Shown: positions 36,159 through 46,001, numbered from the stretch's first letter. The stretch is DNA of 64,000 nt from Cytobacillus oceanisediminis (GCF_007830235.1 NZ_VLKI01000020.1:1-64000), one strand, 5' to 3'. The notes: generated by a model not told the origin, from the sequence alone. Program-made: numbers and translations.

Positions 36159-37426
36159 TAAGATTTTAAAAGCTTGTCATATACTGCAGCTAAAGCCTGT
36201 TCAAATTTTCCTGTTTTCTTAGGCTGGTAGTATACTTTGTTTTTAATTTTGTCAGGCAGGTACTGCTGCTTGACCCAGCCAGTTTCGTAATCATGCGGGT
36301 ATAGATAATCAATGCCTCTTCCAAGTTCTTTTGCGCCTTTATAGTGTGCATCCTTAAGGTGGTCAGGGACTTCACCGCTTTTGCCTGCCCGAATGTCGGC
36401 AATGGCTGCATCCAATGCTTTATAGGCAGAATTGGATTTAGGGGAAAGGCAAAGTTCTATCACAGCATTGGCGAGCGGAATTCTAGCTTCCGGAAATCCG
36501 ATCCTTTCCGCTGTTTCAATGGCGGCTAGGGTCCTGGCTCCAGCTTGCGGTGAGGCGAGTCCAATATCTTCATAGGCAATGACAAGCAGGCGTCTGCCGA
36601 TGCTCTGGAGGTCGCCTGCTTCAATTAATCTTCCTAGATAATGCAAGGCTGCATTAACATCGCTTCCCCTGATGGATTTTTGGAAACCGGATAATACATC
36701 ATAATGGGCATCTCCATCTTTATCATGGGTGAAGCTTTTACGCTGAATGCACTCTTCAGCAATAGACAGATCAATTCTTATAATGCCGTCCTCATCAGCT
36801 TTTGTAGACATAACAGCAAGTTCCAAAGCATTTAGCGAGCTTCTGACATCGCCATTGGATGAAGTTGCAAGATGGGTTAAAGCTTCGTCGGTTACCTCGG
36901 TATCTTTATCGCCAAGACCTCGCTCTTTATCCTTTAATGCTCTCGTCAGCGCTTCTTTTATATTTTCAACTGATAACGGCTTCAGTTCAAAAATTTGGCA
37001 TCTGCTTCTTATCGCCGGATTTATGGCATGATATGGATTGCTTGTAGTGGCTCCAATTAACGTAATGCTTCCGTTTTCGAGATAGGGAAGCAGGAAATCC
37101 TGTTTTCCTTTATCCAGCCTATGGACTTCATCCAGCAAAAGAATAACCTTGCCCGACATTTTTGCCTCAGCTGCAACAACCTCCATATCCTTTTTATTGT
37201 TGGTAACAGCATTTAATGTACGGAAAGCATATTTTGTACTTCCGGCTATGGCGCTCGCAATGGAAGTTTTTCCAATTCCAGGCGGTCCATATAGGATCAT
37301 GGAGGACAGCTGTTTGGCCTGTACCATTCGATATATGATTTTCCCTTCAGAAACAAGATGCTCCTGACCAATGATTTCCTCAATCGTTCTCGGCCGCATG
37401 CGAAATGCGAGAGGCTTAATGCTCAA
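36158..37426 (-). CDS. rarA: Replication-associated recombination protein RarA (MgsA)
   Basis: The protein has 422 residues from TTG 37426, placed eight bases after GGAG. A GTG at 37435 is too close to it. This AAA+ ATPase of the WRNIP1/MgsA group acts at stalled forks and in recombination together with RecA, and its C-terminal part binds SSB. Walker A is LYGPPGIGKTS, Walker B is ILLLDEVHRLDK, the sensor is GATTSNP, and the C-terminal tetramerisation domain includes YEDIGLASPQAG and YLPDKIKNKVYY. In B. subtilis it is yrvN. The final base of its TAG stop comes from the inserted element. The uninterrupted sequence would have read TAA. Confidence 0.94.
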   Translation of the reverse strand: MSIKPLAFRMRPRTIEEIIGQEHLVSEGKIIYRMVQAKQLSSMILYGPPGIGKTSIASAIAGSTKYAFRTLNAVTNNKKDMEVVAAEAKMSGKVILLLDEVHRLDKGKQDFLLPYLENGSITLIGATTSNPYHAINPAIRSRCQIFELKPLSVENIKEALTRALKDKERGLGDKDTEVTDEALTHLATSSNGDVRSSLNALELAVMSTKADEDGIIRIDLSIAEECIQRKSFTHDKDGDAHYDVLSGFQKSIRGSDVNAALHYLGRLIEAGDLQSIGRRLLVIAYEDIGLASPQAGARTLAAIETAERIGFPEARIPLANAVIELCLSPKSNSAYKALDAAIADIRAGKSGEVPDHLKDAHYKGAKELGRGIDYLYPHDYETGWVKQQYLPDKIKNKVYYQPKKTGKFEQALAAVYDKLLKS

Positions 37427-37693
37427 TGTAATCACTCCAACCTTTAACAGGCTTTTAACCTATTCATTCTTTAATACTCCGCAAAAATAGCTCGTGAGCT
37501 CTTTCGCTTTATAATTTAAGATACCATAATACATCTCACTGCAAAATGAATATAGACTTAGGGGAGGAACTGCCCGGTCAGTGCGCTCCCGCCCCTTTTC
37601 CTCCTAAAATATGCTATAATGTCAAAAGTCTATAATATTACTAAGGATTCTTAAAAATTTTTATATGCATGTCTGGCGGGGAGCGTAAGGTAC

Positions 37694-38383
37694 ATGATTC
37701 TGAAAAATAAAGGGCAGATTGGCCCAAGGTTTTTGGTGTATTTAATCGGGCTGCTCGTCATGAGCCTTGGGATTGTTTTATTAATTATGGCTGATATAGG
37801 GGCAACTCCCTGGGATGTACTCCATGTCGGATTGTACTACCAGCTTGGACTGACAATAGGAAGCTGGTCAATCGTTGTAGGGATCTTGATTTTAACGATT
37901 GCCGCACTCATTTCAAAAGAATTTCCACAGGTCGGAGCTTTTTTGAATATGGTGCTCATAGGGCTATTCATTGACTTATATTTACTTTTGCCATTTATGC
38001 AGACACCGAATGCACTGGGCGGTAAGATAGCCATGTTTTCATTCGGAATTGTCACATACTGTTATGGAATGGGTCTGTATATCTCAGCACAGCTGGGTGC
38101 AGGCCCACGGGATAGCCTGATGATTGCCCTAACCGCAAAGACCGGCTGGAAGGTCAGGAATGTGAGAGCCTTAATGGAGGTTATCGTTTTGGCCATTGGA
38201 TGGCAGCTTGGCGGGCCTGTTTTTTGGGGCACTGTTGTGCTCAGTTTGTTGGTTGGCCCGACTGTTGGGGTTGCTTTGCCGCAGTGCCAAGCTTTAACCG
38301 ACCGATTTTTGGCAAAGCTTAAAGATGATAAGGAAATATATTTAAATCGAATGTTGAAAGAAAAGAATAGAGGTGCCAGCTGA
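37694..38383 (+). CDS. YczE/YitT-type integral membrane protein
   Basis: The 229-residue protein has five to six predicted membrane helices. The repeated motif DIGATPWDVLHVGL and QLGAGPRDSLMIAL marks an internal duplication typical of the YczE family. B. subtilis YczE is linked to surfactin and other secondary products, but this family has no proven biochemical role. The TGA stop overlaps the cymR ATG (TGATG), so the two are translationally coupled. That arrangement is not present in B. subtilis and may tie it to sulfur metabolism, which is inference only. Confidence 0.82.
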   Translation: MILKNKGQIGPRFLVYLIGLLVMSLGIVLLIMADIGATPWDVLHVGLYYQLGLTIGSWSIVVGILILTIAALISKEFPQVGAFLNMVLIGLFIDLYLLLPFMQTPNALGGKIAMFSFGIVTYCYGMGLYISAQLGAGPRDSLMIALTAKTGWKVRNVRALMEVIVLAIGWQLGGPVFWGTVVLSLLVGPTVGVALPQCQALTDRFLAKLKDDKEIYLNRMLKEKNRGAS

Positions 38384-38802
38384 TGAAAATATCCACTAAA
38401 GGCCGTTATGGCTTAACCATTATGATTGAATTAGCAAAAAAACATGGAGAGGGTCCTACCTCCTTGAAATCTATTGCCCAAACAAATGACTTGTCGGAGC
38501 ATTACCTTGAGCAGCTCATTGCTCCGCTTCGAAACGCCGGGCTTGTGAAAAGTATCCGTGGTGCATATGGAGGCTATATTTTGGGGAATGACCCAACAAA
38601 AATAACAGCGGGTGACATTATCAGGGTTCTGGAAGGGCCGATCAGTCCGGTAGAAGGCATTGAAGATGAAGAGCCTGCAAAGAGAGAGCTTTGGATGCGC
38701 ATTCGCGATGCAGTTAAAGATGTGCTCGATAACACGACTCTTGAAGATCTTGCGAGCCATACAGACACAGGCGAATCGGATGCTTATATGTTTTATATTT
38801 AG
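38383..38802 (+). CDS. cymR: CymR, Rrf2-family repressor of cysteine metabolism
   Basis: The 139-residue protein begins MKISTKGRYGLTIMIELAKKHG and has a winged helix with SLKSIAQTNDLSEHYLEQL, nearly identical to B. subtilis CymR in the parts I can recall. CymR represses genes for cysteine and cystine uptake and synthesis, and in B. subtilis does so in complex with CysK. No iron-sulfur cysteines are visible, as expected for CymR rather than IscR. It precedes the cysteine desulfurase gene yrvO. The stop TAG takes its G from the first base of a short mobile-element remnant. Confidence 0.94.
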   Translation: MKISTKGRYGLTIMIELAKKHGEGPTSLKSIAQTNDLSEHYLEQLIAPLRNAGLVKSIRGAYGGYILGNDPTKITAGDIIRVLEGPISPVEGIEDEEPAKRELWMRIRDAVKDVLDNTTLEDLASHTDTGESDAYMFYI

Positions 38803-38878
38803 GCTAGGTTAATGCTTATTGCTGATTTTGGCACCATGCTGATTGGAGCGGAAATCCACAGGCAGGTGTAACAGAGCT
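38802..38878 (+). mobile_element. MITE-like element, short copy 2 (interior missing)
   Basis: It has the left end GGCTAGGTTAATGC, the GCTGATTTTGGCACC segment, one GGAGCGGA (38845-38852) directly followed by the usual right flank AAATCCACAGGCAGG, and the right end GTAACAGAGC. The whole interior between the two GGAGCGGA repeats of full copies is absent. Flanks TATATTTA and TATTTTAA match at six of eight bases. Confidence 0.65.
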
Positions 38879-39010
38879 TATTTTAATAAAATCAAAGCAA
38901 AACAGCCAGGTTGGCCAGCATCTTAAAGAATTCGGCTGATGAGGAGAATAATTCCTATTTTTATAGGAAAAATGCAAGTAGCAGGACGAAAAAAAAGTAG
39001 GTGAAATAGA

Positions 39011-40153
39011 TTGGAACGAATTTACCTTGACCATGCAGCAACATCTCCCATGCACCCGGGAGTGATAGACCGGATGACAGTGGTGATGAAATCCGAGTTC
39101 GGAAATCCGTCAAGCATCCACTTTTTTGGACGGAGTGCACGCCATATCATTGATGAGGCACGTGCAGACTTAGCCAAAAGCATAGGTGCAAAGTCTAATG
39201 AAATTATTTTTACGAGCGGGGGAACGGAAGCCGATAATCATGCTATTTTCGGAGTAGCGGAATCGTACCGGCAAAAAGGGAAGCATATCATCACAACCCA
39301 AATTGAACACCATGCAGTTTTGCATGCATGCGAGCAGCTTGAGAAGCAAGGCTATGAAGTAACGTATTTGCCTGTTGATCAAGATGGGCGTGTTGCTGCA
39401 GAGGATGTTTCCAAAGCTTTAAGGAATGATACTATACTTGTGACGATCATGTTTGGGAATAATGAGGTTGGCACGATCCAGCCAATTAAGGAAATTGGAG
39501 AATTGCTGGTGGGCCATCCTGCAAAATTCCATACGGATGCAGTGCAGGCTTATGGTCTTGAAAGAATTGATGTCAATGAATTGAAAATTGATTTGCTTTC
39601 TGTCTCCGCACATAAAATTAATGGGCCAAAAGGAATCGGCTTTTTGTATGCCCATCCGGATGTGAAACTTTCTTCCCGGCTGTTTGGAGGAGAACAGGAG
39701 AGAAAGCGCCGGGCAGGGACAGAAAATGTTCCTTCGATTGCAGGCTTCCAGGAAGCGGTACAAATTTCCCAGCAGGAAATGGATTCCAAACGGGAAGAAT
39801 ACAAAGCTTTTAAAATGTTATTTTTGAATAAGCTTAAACAGGAAGAAGTGGAATTTGAGCAAAACGGATCGCTTGATTATTCTCTGTCCCATGTTCTAAA
39901 CTTAAGCTTTCCCGGAACAAACGTGGAAGCTATGCTTGTAAATCTCGATTTGTCGGGAATAGCAGCATCAAGCGGATCTGCTTGTACAGCAGGATCCATA
40001 GATCCATCTCATGTGCTTGTAAGCATGTTTGGAAAAGGATCAGAGAAGCTGCAAAATTCTATCCGTTTTAGCTTTGGCCTTTTTAACACAAGGGAGCAAG
40101 TCGGCAGAGCAGCTGAAGATACAGCCAAAATCGTAAAGCGGCTGGCTAAATAG
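39011..40153 (+). CDS. yrvO: Cysteine desulfurase YrvO, sulfur donor for MnmA
   Basis: The 380-residue PLP enzyme starts at TTG 39011 behind TAGGTGA. It moves sulfur from cysteine to the MnmA thiouridylase. The PLP lysine is K202 in VSAHKINGPKG and the catalytic cysteine is C325 in SSGSACTAGS. The substrate and cofactor segments FTSGGTEADNHAI and IEHHAV are intact. Position directly before mnmA identifies the YrvO type, which in B. subtilis serves 2-thiouridine of tRNA without a TusA relay. An 8-bp hairpin (40176-40207) separates the two genes. Confidence 0.94.
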   Translation: MERIYLDHAATSPMHPGVIDRMTVVMKSEFGNPSSIHFFGRSARHIIDEARADLAKSIGAKSNEIIFTSGGTEADNHAIFGVAESYRQKGKHIITTQIEHHAVLHACEQLEKQGYEVTYLPVDQDGRVAAEDVSKALRNDTILVTIMFGNNEVGTIQPIKEIGELLVGHPAKFHTDAVQAYGLERIDVNELKIDLLSVSAHKINGPKGIGFLYAHPDVKLSSRLFGGEQERKRRAGTENVPSIAGFQEAVQISQQEMDSKREEYKAFKMLFLNKLKQEEVEFEQNGSLDYSLSHVLNLSFPGTNVEAMLVNLDLSGIAASSGSACTAGSIDPSHVLVSMFGKGSEKLQNSIRFSFGLFNTREQVGRAAEDTAKIVKRLAK

Positions 40154-40239
40154 ATGAAAGAGTTGAGAAAAACAAATGCATGGCATTTATTGATCTGGTC
40201 CATGCATGTTCTTTCTTAAGGAATTGAGGTGAAATATAG

Positions 40240-41355
<1,116 letters not shown>

Positions 41356-41390
41356 GCAATGCTTGCTGAGAAAGCTGTAAACGGTTAAAT

Positions 41391-41425
41391 GCCCCGATTC
41401 TTTTTCACAGAGTCGGGGTTTAATT
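41391..41425 (+). terminator. Intrinsic terminator after mnmA
   Basis: GCCCCGATTC pairs with GAGTCGGGG (one G-T pair) and is followed by TTTAATTTT. Confidence 0.8.
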
Positions 41426-41462
41426 TTGGTATACTCCGCTTGTAAAAGAGCAGTCAAAAATA

Positions 41463-41471
41463 TGCTATACT
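41463..41471 (+). promoter_or_regulatory. Extended -10 promoter of the TPR-recD2 operon
   Basis: TG-C-TATACT is an extended -10 element placed 25 bp before the TPR gene start. The -35 (TTGTAA) is weak and spaced by 20 bp. Confidence 0.5.
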
Positions 41472-41495
41472 TTCATTTGAATGGAGTGATTAATC

Positions 41496-42161
41496 ATGGA
41501 TAAAAACCAAATCGGTATTCAATATATGCAAGAAGGAAAATGGGAGGAAGCAGCGAAGACTTTTATGGAAGCGATCGAGGAAAATCCTTCGGATCCGGTC
41601 TCGTATATTAATTTTGGAAACGTGCTATCCGCTGTAGGAGAGAATGAAAAGGCCCTGAAGTTTTATGAAAAAGCAATAGGCCTTGATGAAAATGCCGGGG
41701 CTGCTTATTATAGTGCAGGTAACCTATATTATGAAATGCAGCAATTTGACGAGGCAAAGAAAATGTTTGAAACAGCTATGAAAAAAGGGCTGGAAACTGG
41801 GGATAACTTTTTCATGCTCGGTATGGCGCTTGCAGCACTTGACCAGGGAAAACTGGCTTTGCCCTATTTGCAGCGAAGTGCAGAATTGAATGAAAACGAT
41901 GCGGAAGCCCATTTTCAATATGGCTTATGCCTCGCGCAATTAAATTATATTGATGAAGCCATTAAGCAAATGAAAAAGTGCATTGAAATAGAGCCAGAAC
42001 ATGCAGACGCCTTTTATAACCTGGGTGTAGCATATGGTTTTAAGGAACAGGAAGAAGAAGCGCTTGCCTACTTCAATAAGGCACTTGAGATTCAGCCTGA
42101 CCATGTTTTGGCTGGTTATGGGAAAAAGCTTATTGAAAAGGGCGATACCAAATCGAAATAA
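41496..42161 (+). CDS. yrrB: Tetratricopeptide repeat protein, YrrB-like
   Basis: The 221-residue soluble protein is made of six TPR units of 34 residues, with clear W/L/G/Y...A/F...A...P spacing (for example WEEAAKTFMEAIEENPSDP and DAFYNLGVAYGFKEQEEEA). Such arrays mediate protein contacts. B. subtilis YrrB has a solved TPR structure and lies at the same place between trmU and yrrC. The partner is unknown. The start is ATG 41496 after TGGAGTG. It is co-transcribed with recD2, 31 bp downstream. Confidence 0.88.
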   Translation: MDKNQIGIQYMQEGKWEEAAKTFMEAIEENPSDPVSYINFGNVLSAVGENEKALKFYEKAIGLDENAGAAYYSAGNLYYEMQQFDEAKKMFETAMKKGLETGDNFFMLGMALAALDQGKLALPYLQRSAELNENDAEAHFQYGLCLAQLNYIDEAIKQMKKCIEIEPEHADAFYNLGVAYGFKEQEEEALAYFNKALEIQPDHVLAGYGKKLIEKGDTKSK

Positions 42162-42192
42162 GATAGATTTGCTTAAGGGGAGGGGACAAAAG

Positions 42193-44619
42193 ATGGAAAA
42201 ACAGGACTCCATGGATCTTTTTGCCGAACAGGGAAAATTTATAAAAGGCAGACATCTTGTCACCATATTTCATAATGAGCAAAATTTATATACGGTTTTG
42301 CGAATTCGGGTTGATGAAACAAATGATTCGTATGAGGAAAAAGAGGCGGTTATTACCGGCTATCTTCCAAAGATGCATGAGCATGAAACCTATATTTTCT
42401 ACGGTGAATTCAAAGATCATCCAAAATTCGGCGTCCAATTTCACGCAAGCCATTACCGGAAAGACCTTCCCCAAACAAAACAGGGTGTGGCCAATTATTT
42501 ATCAAGCGAACTATTTAAAGGAATCGGAAAGAAAACAGCAGAGCAAATCGTTGAGACACTTGGAGAAGATGCCATTTCCCGGATCCTAAACCAGCCTTCC
42601 CTTCTTGATCAGGTTCCCAAGCTAGCACCTGATAAAGCTAAATTGCTTTACGAGACGCTTATGGAGCATCAAGGCCTTGAACAGGCCATGATTGCACTAA
42701 ATCAATATGGATTCGGCCCTCAGCTATCTATGCGGATTTATCAAGTTTATAAAGAATCAACGATTGAAGTTGTACAAAACAATCCATATAGACTTGTAGA
42801 GGATATTGAAGGTGTCGGGTTTGGGCGGGCGGATGAACTCGGCTATCAGCTGGGCATTTCGGGCAGCCACCCTGACCGGATTAAAGCAGCTTGTCTGTAC
42901 ATACTTGAAATGGAAAGCATGCAAGCAGGCCATGTTTTTGTGGAAGCAAAGGTTCTGCTGCAAAGCGTGAAAAAACTGCTGGAAGATAATAAGCGGGACT
43001 CGATTGAATATAGAGAAATTTCCAATGAATTGATTAAGCTTGAAGAAGAAGGAAAAATAATGGCTGAAGGGCAAAAATTATATCTTCCTTCCCTTTATTT
43101 TTCGGAGAAAGGCCTCGTAACAAATATTAAACGAATCCTTAAGCAAACACAGTATGATGAACAGTTTCCGGAGTCGGAGTTTCTGCTGGCCTTAGGCAAT
43201 CTGGAAGAGCGTCTAGGCGTCCAATATGCACCGACCCAAAAAGAAGCGATCCAAACAGCCTTAATGTCCCCAATGCTGATTCTTACTGGCGGGCCAGGTA
43301 CTGGAAAAACAACGGTCATCAAAGGGATTGTTGAACTTTATGCTGAATTGCATGGCTGTTCCCTCGAGCCGAAGGATTATAAAAAGGAAGAGCCATTCCC
43401 TTTCCTGCTGGCTGCCCCCACTGGCCGGGCCGCAAAACGAATGTCAGAGTCTACGGGTCTGCCTGCTGTAACAATTCACCGGCTGCTGGGCTGGAATGGG
43501 ACAGAAGGTTTCGACCGCCATGAAGAAAGCCCTTTGGAAGGCAAGATATTAATTATTGATGAAACTTCAATGGTCGATGTATGGCTCGCCAATCAGCTTT
43601 TCAAAGCTTTGCCTGAAAATATGCAGGTGATCCTGGTAGGCGATGAAGATCAGCTTCCTTCAGTTGGACCTGGCCAGGTGTTGAAAGACCTCCTCCGCTC
43701 AGAACGTATTCCAACCGTCTGTTTAACCGATATTTACCGCCAGGCGGAAGGCTCTTCAATCATCGAGCTTGCCCATGAAATGAAAAAAGGCAAGCTGCCT
43801 GTGAATATTTCCGCACAGCAGGCTGACCGTTCATTTATTAGATGCCACCCGGGCCAAATTGCGGATGTTGTTGAAAAGGTCGTTATAAATGCCAAGAAAA
43901 AAGGCTATTCATCAAGGGATATACAAGTGCTTGCCCCTATGTATAGAGGGCCTGCAGGCATTGATAAACTCAATGAAATATTGCAGGAGATCCTTAATCC
44001 CAATCCGGATGGAACGAGGAAGGAGCTTGCTTTTGGCGATGTCAAATACCGCATTGGCGATAAAGTTCTTCAGCTCGTTAACCAGCCGGAGAATAACGTC
44101 TTCAATGGAGATATGGGGGAAATTGTTTCAATCTTTTATGCAAAAGAAAATACGGAAAAACAGGATATGGTTGTTGTTTCCTTTGATGGTGCAGAAGCTA
44201 CATACTCCAGGCAGGATTTGAACCAAATCACACATGCATACTGCTGCTCTGTTCATAAATCCCAGGGTAGTGAATTCCCGATTGTTATTCTGCCGGTTGT
44301 TAAAAGTTATTATCGGATGCTGAGAAGAAACCTGCTCTATACCGCAATCACCCGCAGCAAGCAATTTTTAATTCTATGCGGTGAAGAGGAAGCATTAAAA
44401 ATTGGTGTTGAGCGGGCAGAAGAACAAGCACGCCTAACAACTCTTTCTGAGAAGCTTAGAGAAGCAATCCCAGCAGAGGGTGAGTTTCAAAAGGATGAAG
44501 TCGGGGATACTTCATTAGAGGAAACACTCACACTCGAAAAAAGACTGCTTCAAACCGACCCGATGATCGGAATGGGAAATATAACACCGTATGATTTTAT
44601 GGAAACAGAATATAGCTAA
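42193..44619 (+). CDS. recD2: RecD2-type 5'-3' DNA helicase
   Basis: The protein has 808 residues from ATG 42193, after GGGGAGGGG. An upstream in-frame ATG at 42034 lies inside the TPR gene. It is an SF1B helicase of the RecD2 (YrrC) group, which works without RecBC. The N-terminal OB-like and helix-hairpin-helix region (to about residue 215) is followed by Walker A GGPGTGKTT (366-374), DEAD-box-equivalent IIDETSMVD near 450, GDEDQLPSVGPG, and the C-terminal motifs VHKSQGSEFP and LLYTAITRSK. In B. subtilis RecD2 affects mismatch repair, replication-fork progress and recombination. A terminator follows. Confidence 0.95.
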   Translation: MEKQDSMDLFAEQGKFIKGRHLVTIFHNEQNLYTVLRIRVDETNDSYEEKEAVITGYLPKMHEHETYIFYGEFKDHPKFGVQFHASHYRKDLPQTKQGVANYLSSELFKGIGKKTAEQIVETLGEDAISRILNQPSLLDQVPKLAPDKAKLLYETLMEHQGLEQAMIALNQYGFGPQLSMRIYQVYKESTIEVVQNNPYRLVEDIEGVGFGRADELGYQLGISGSHPDRIKAACLYILEMESMQAGHVFVEAKVLLQSVKKLLEDNKRDSIEYREISNELIKLEEEGKIMAEGQKLYLPSLYFSEKGLVTNIKRILKQTQYDEQFPESEFLLALGNLEERLGVQYAPTQKEAIQTALMSPMLILTGGPGTGKTTVIKGIVELYAELHGCSLEPKDYKKEEPFPFLLAAPTGRAAKRMSESTGLPAVTIHRLLGWNGTEGFDRHEESPLEGKILIIDETSMVDVWLANQLFKALPENMQVILVGDEDQLPSVGPGQVLKDLLRSERIPTVCLTDIYRQAEGSSIIELAHEMKKGKLPVNISAQQADRSFIRCHPGQIADVVEKVVINAKKKGYSSRDIQVLAPMYRGPAGIDKLNEILQEILNPNPDGTRKELAFGDVKYRIGDKVLQLVNQPENNVFNGDMGEIVSIFYAKENTEKQDMVVVSFDGAEATYSRQDLNQITHAYCCSVHKSQGSEFPIVILPVVKSYYRMLRRNLLYTAITRSKQFLILCGEEEALKIGVERAEEQARLTTLSEKLREAIPAEGEFQKDEVGDTSLEETLTLEKRLLQTDPMIGMGNITPYDFMETEYS

Positions 44620-44654
44620 AAAGGAACAGTCTAAATATAGGCTGTTCTTTTTTA
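44618..44654 (+). terminator. Intrinsic terminator after recD2
   Basis: AAAAGGAACAG pairs with CTGTTCTTTT around an inner CTA-TAG pair, with a T-run on the right. Confidence 0.8.
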
Positions 44655-44680
44655 TATACCATCAGTTGGAGGGATCAGTT

Positions 44681-44845
44681 ATGGGCAAATGGAATGAAGA
44701 AGCAGCACCAAATAATAATATGGCATCGGAAGAACTGGAAGCATCCCATCTTGTTTCGAATTCTAGGCAGGCAAAAATAAACGAGAAAAACCATCCTTCG
44801 GGCGGGGAAGCAAAAGTGAGCCCAGGCAATAGAAGAACAGTTTAG
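44681..44845 (+). CDS. Hypothetical small hydrophilic protein (54 residues)
   Basis: The ATG at 44681 follows TTGGAGGGA at good spacing. The product is Asn/Glu/Ser-rich with no membrane segment or known domain, and is probably unstructured. An ORF extension back to 44591 runs into recD2 and its terminator and is rejected. Such low-complexity small proteins are common in Bacillus and often expressed in sporulation, but nothing here proves that. Confidence 0.6.
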   Translation: MGKWNEEAAPNNNMASEELEASHLVSNSRQAKINEKNHPSGGEAKVSPGNRRTV

Positions 44846-44890
44846 TTCTGTACTTTAACAATAGAAACCAAAAAAGGAGAAATGATTTTT

Positions 44891-45043
44891 GTGGAAAAGA
44901 AAAAAAGAAGCTCGCTTCTTAATCTCCATGGAGTAAAGCGGTATAATCAGCCGAAACAGCAGGAATATGAGTTTTCCGAAGAACTTTCGGACGGAGGAGA
45001 ACGGAACGATCGATTTAACAAACCCAGATATAATGGCCGCTAA
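44891..45043 (+). CDS. Hypothetical small basic protein (50 residues)
   Basis: The frame starts at GTG 44891 or the in-frame ATG 44882. AAAAAGGAGA (44871-44880) is closer to ideal for the GTG. The product begins MEKKKRSSLLNLHGVKRYNQ and ends RFNKPRYNGR. It is rich in Lys, Arg and Asn and has no known domain. It lies 45 bp after the previous small gene and before yrrD, so the three may be one transcript. Function unknown. Confidence 0.55.
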   Translation: MEKKKRSSLLNLHGVKRYNQPKQQEYEFSEELSDGGERNDRFNKPRYNGR

Positions 45044-45164
45044 AAACCTATGAAGCCTGAGTCACATGGCCCAAAAAACTTATTGGCTCTTATGGCAATG
45101 GTTTTCCGTTATGTTTTTTAAAGGACAGTGAAAACTATAAATGTTCGGGAAGGTGGGACATTCC

Positions 45165-45635
45165 TTGCGGACATTTTCTTTATTAAAAGGGCTGCCTGTT
45201 TTTGACGTGAAAACAGGAAATAAGATAGGCGAAGTTTGTGATTTATCCATTTCATGCAGTGGGCAAGTAAAGGGTATACTGCTGCGAAAGGGCGCTCTGT
45301 TGAAAAAAAACTATCTGATTGGGATCAAGGACGTAACCTCATTTGGCTGGGATGGCGTGATGATTGAAGACTCCTCTGTTCTCAGGGCAATTCCCAAAAT
45401 TGAAGAATATACCTTTGAAAGCCATAACCGTTTAACAGGAAAAATGATGATGAGCAGAGAAGGAGAACGGCTTGGATTACTGGAGGATGTATATTTTATG
45501 GAAGAATTGGGGACGATTGTAGGGTATGAACTGTCGGATGGCTTCTTTTCAGATGTGCTGGAAGGAAAACGTGTTATAAAAACCGATGAACCCCCTGCAA
45601 TTGGAAAGGATGCCATCATTGTAAATGTAAAATAG
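45165..45635 (+). CDS. yrrD: PRC-barrel domain protein, YrrD-like
   Basis: The protein has 156 residues from TTG 45165, eight bases after GGGAAGGTGGG. The ATG at 45141 has no ribosome site. Two PRC-barrel modules are visible, LLKGLPVFDVKTGNKIGEV near the N terminus and RLTGKMMMSREGERLGLLEDVYF in the second half. PRC barrels bind RNA-processing or photosynthetic partners in other bacteria. The role in Bacillus is unknown. B. subtilis yrrD follows yrrC (recD2), matching the order here. Confidence 0.8.
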   Translation: MRTFSLLKGLPVFDVKTGNKIGEVCDLSISCSGQVKGILLRKGALLKKNYLIGIKDVTSFGWDGVMIEDSSVLRAIPKIEEYTFESHNRLTGKMMMSREGERLGLLEDVYFMEELGTIVGYELSDGFFSDVLEGKRVIKTDEPPAIGKDAIIVNVK

Positions 45636-45650
45636 TGAGGTGTCTTTTCC

Positions 45651-45842
45651 ATGCTAAAATGTCCAAATTGCCAAAGCAAGGATATCGGGAAAATCGGTAT
45701 TAACCAATTCTATTGCTGGAATTGCTTTATTGAACTTTCTTTGTCTAAAGGAGTCATCAATACCCATCAGGTTGAGGAAGACGGAACACTTAGCTCCCTT
45801 GATGATTTGTTTGAAGAAAATGAGCGCCGGTATCTTTCGTGA
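45651..45842 (+). CDS. Small zinc-ribbon protein (63 residues)
   Basis: C4-x2-C7 and C22-x2-C25 form a compact zinc ribbon at the N terminus (CPNCQSKDIGKIG...YCWNC). The C-terminal half is acidic and ends in SLDDLFEENERRYLS. The start is ATG 45651, 14 bases after the yrrD stop with GAGGTG between. It is likely co-transcribed with yrrD and the next small gene. Function unknown. Nucleic-acid or protein binding is plausible. Confidence 0.75.
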   Translation: MLKCPNCQSKDIGKIGINQFYCWNCFIELSLSKGVINTHQVEEDGTLSSLDDLFEENERRYLS

Positions 45843-45866
45843 ATCTGGACGAAAGAGGTGAGACGA

Positions 45867-46001
45867 TTGAACAGAATGTTAACCTCTGCAATGTTAATAG
45901 GTGCAGGCATGGCTGCTTATAATTATGCTCAAAAAAATAACCTGATGTCAGGGCGGCAGATGAAACGAATGCAAAAAAGAATAACGAGAGCCCTATTCTA
46001 A
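45867..46001 (+). CDS. yrzQ: YrzQ/DUF3918-type small membrane-associated protein
   Basis: The 44-residue product starts at TTG 45867, six bases after AAAGAGGTG. The N-terminal hydrophobic stretch MLTSAMLIGAGMAAYNYAQ is followed by a basic Met/Arg-rich tail with MSGRQMKRMQKRITRALF. B. subtilis has yrzQ in the same neighbourhood and members share this layout. Function unknown. The terminator downstream ends this run of small genes. Confidence 0.65.
   Translation: MNRMLTSAMLIGAGMAAYNYAQKNNLMSGRQMKRMQKRITRALF

Noticed and set aside
35914-36222. 102-codon + frame covering the MITE-like element near rarA
   Set aside because: It spans the element ends and the rarA 3' end in antisense. Corresponding frames in other copies are broken or different.
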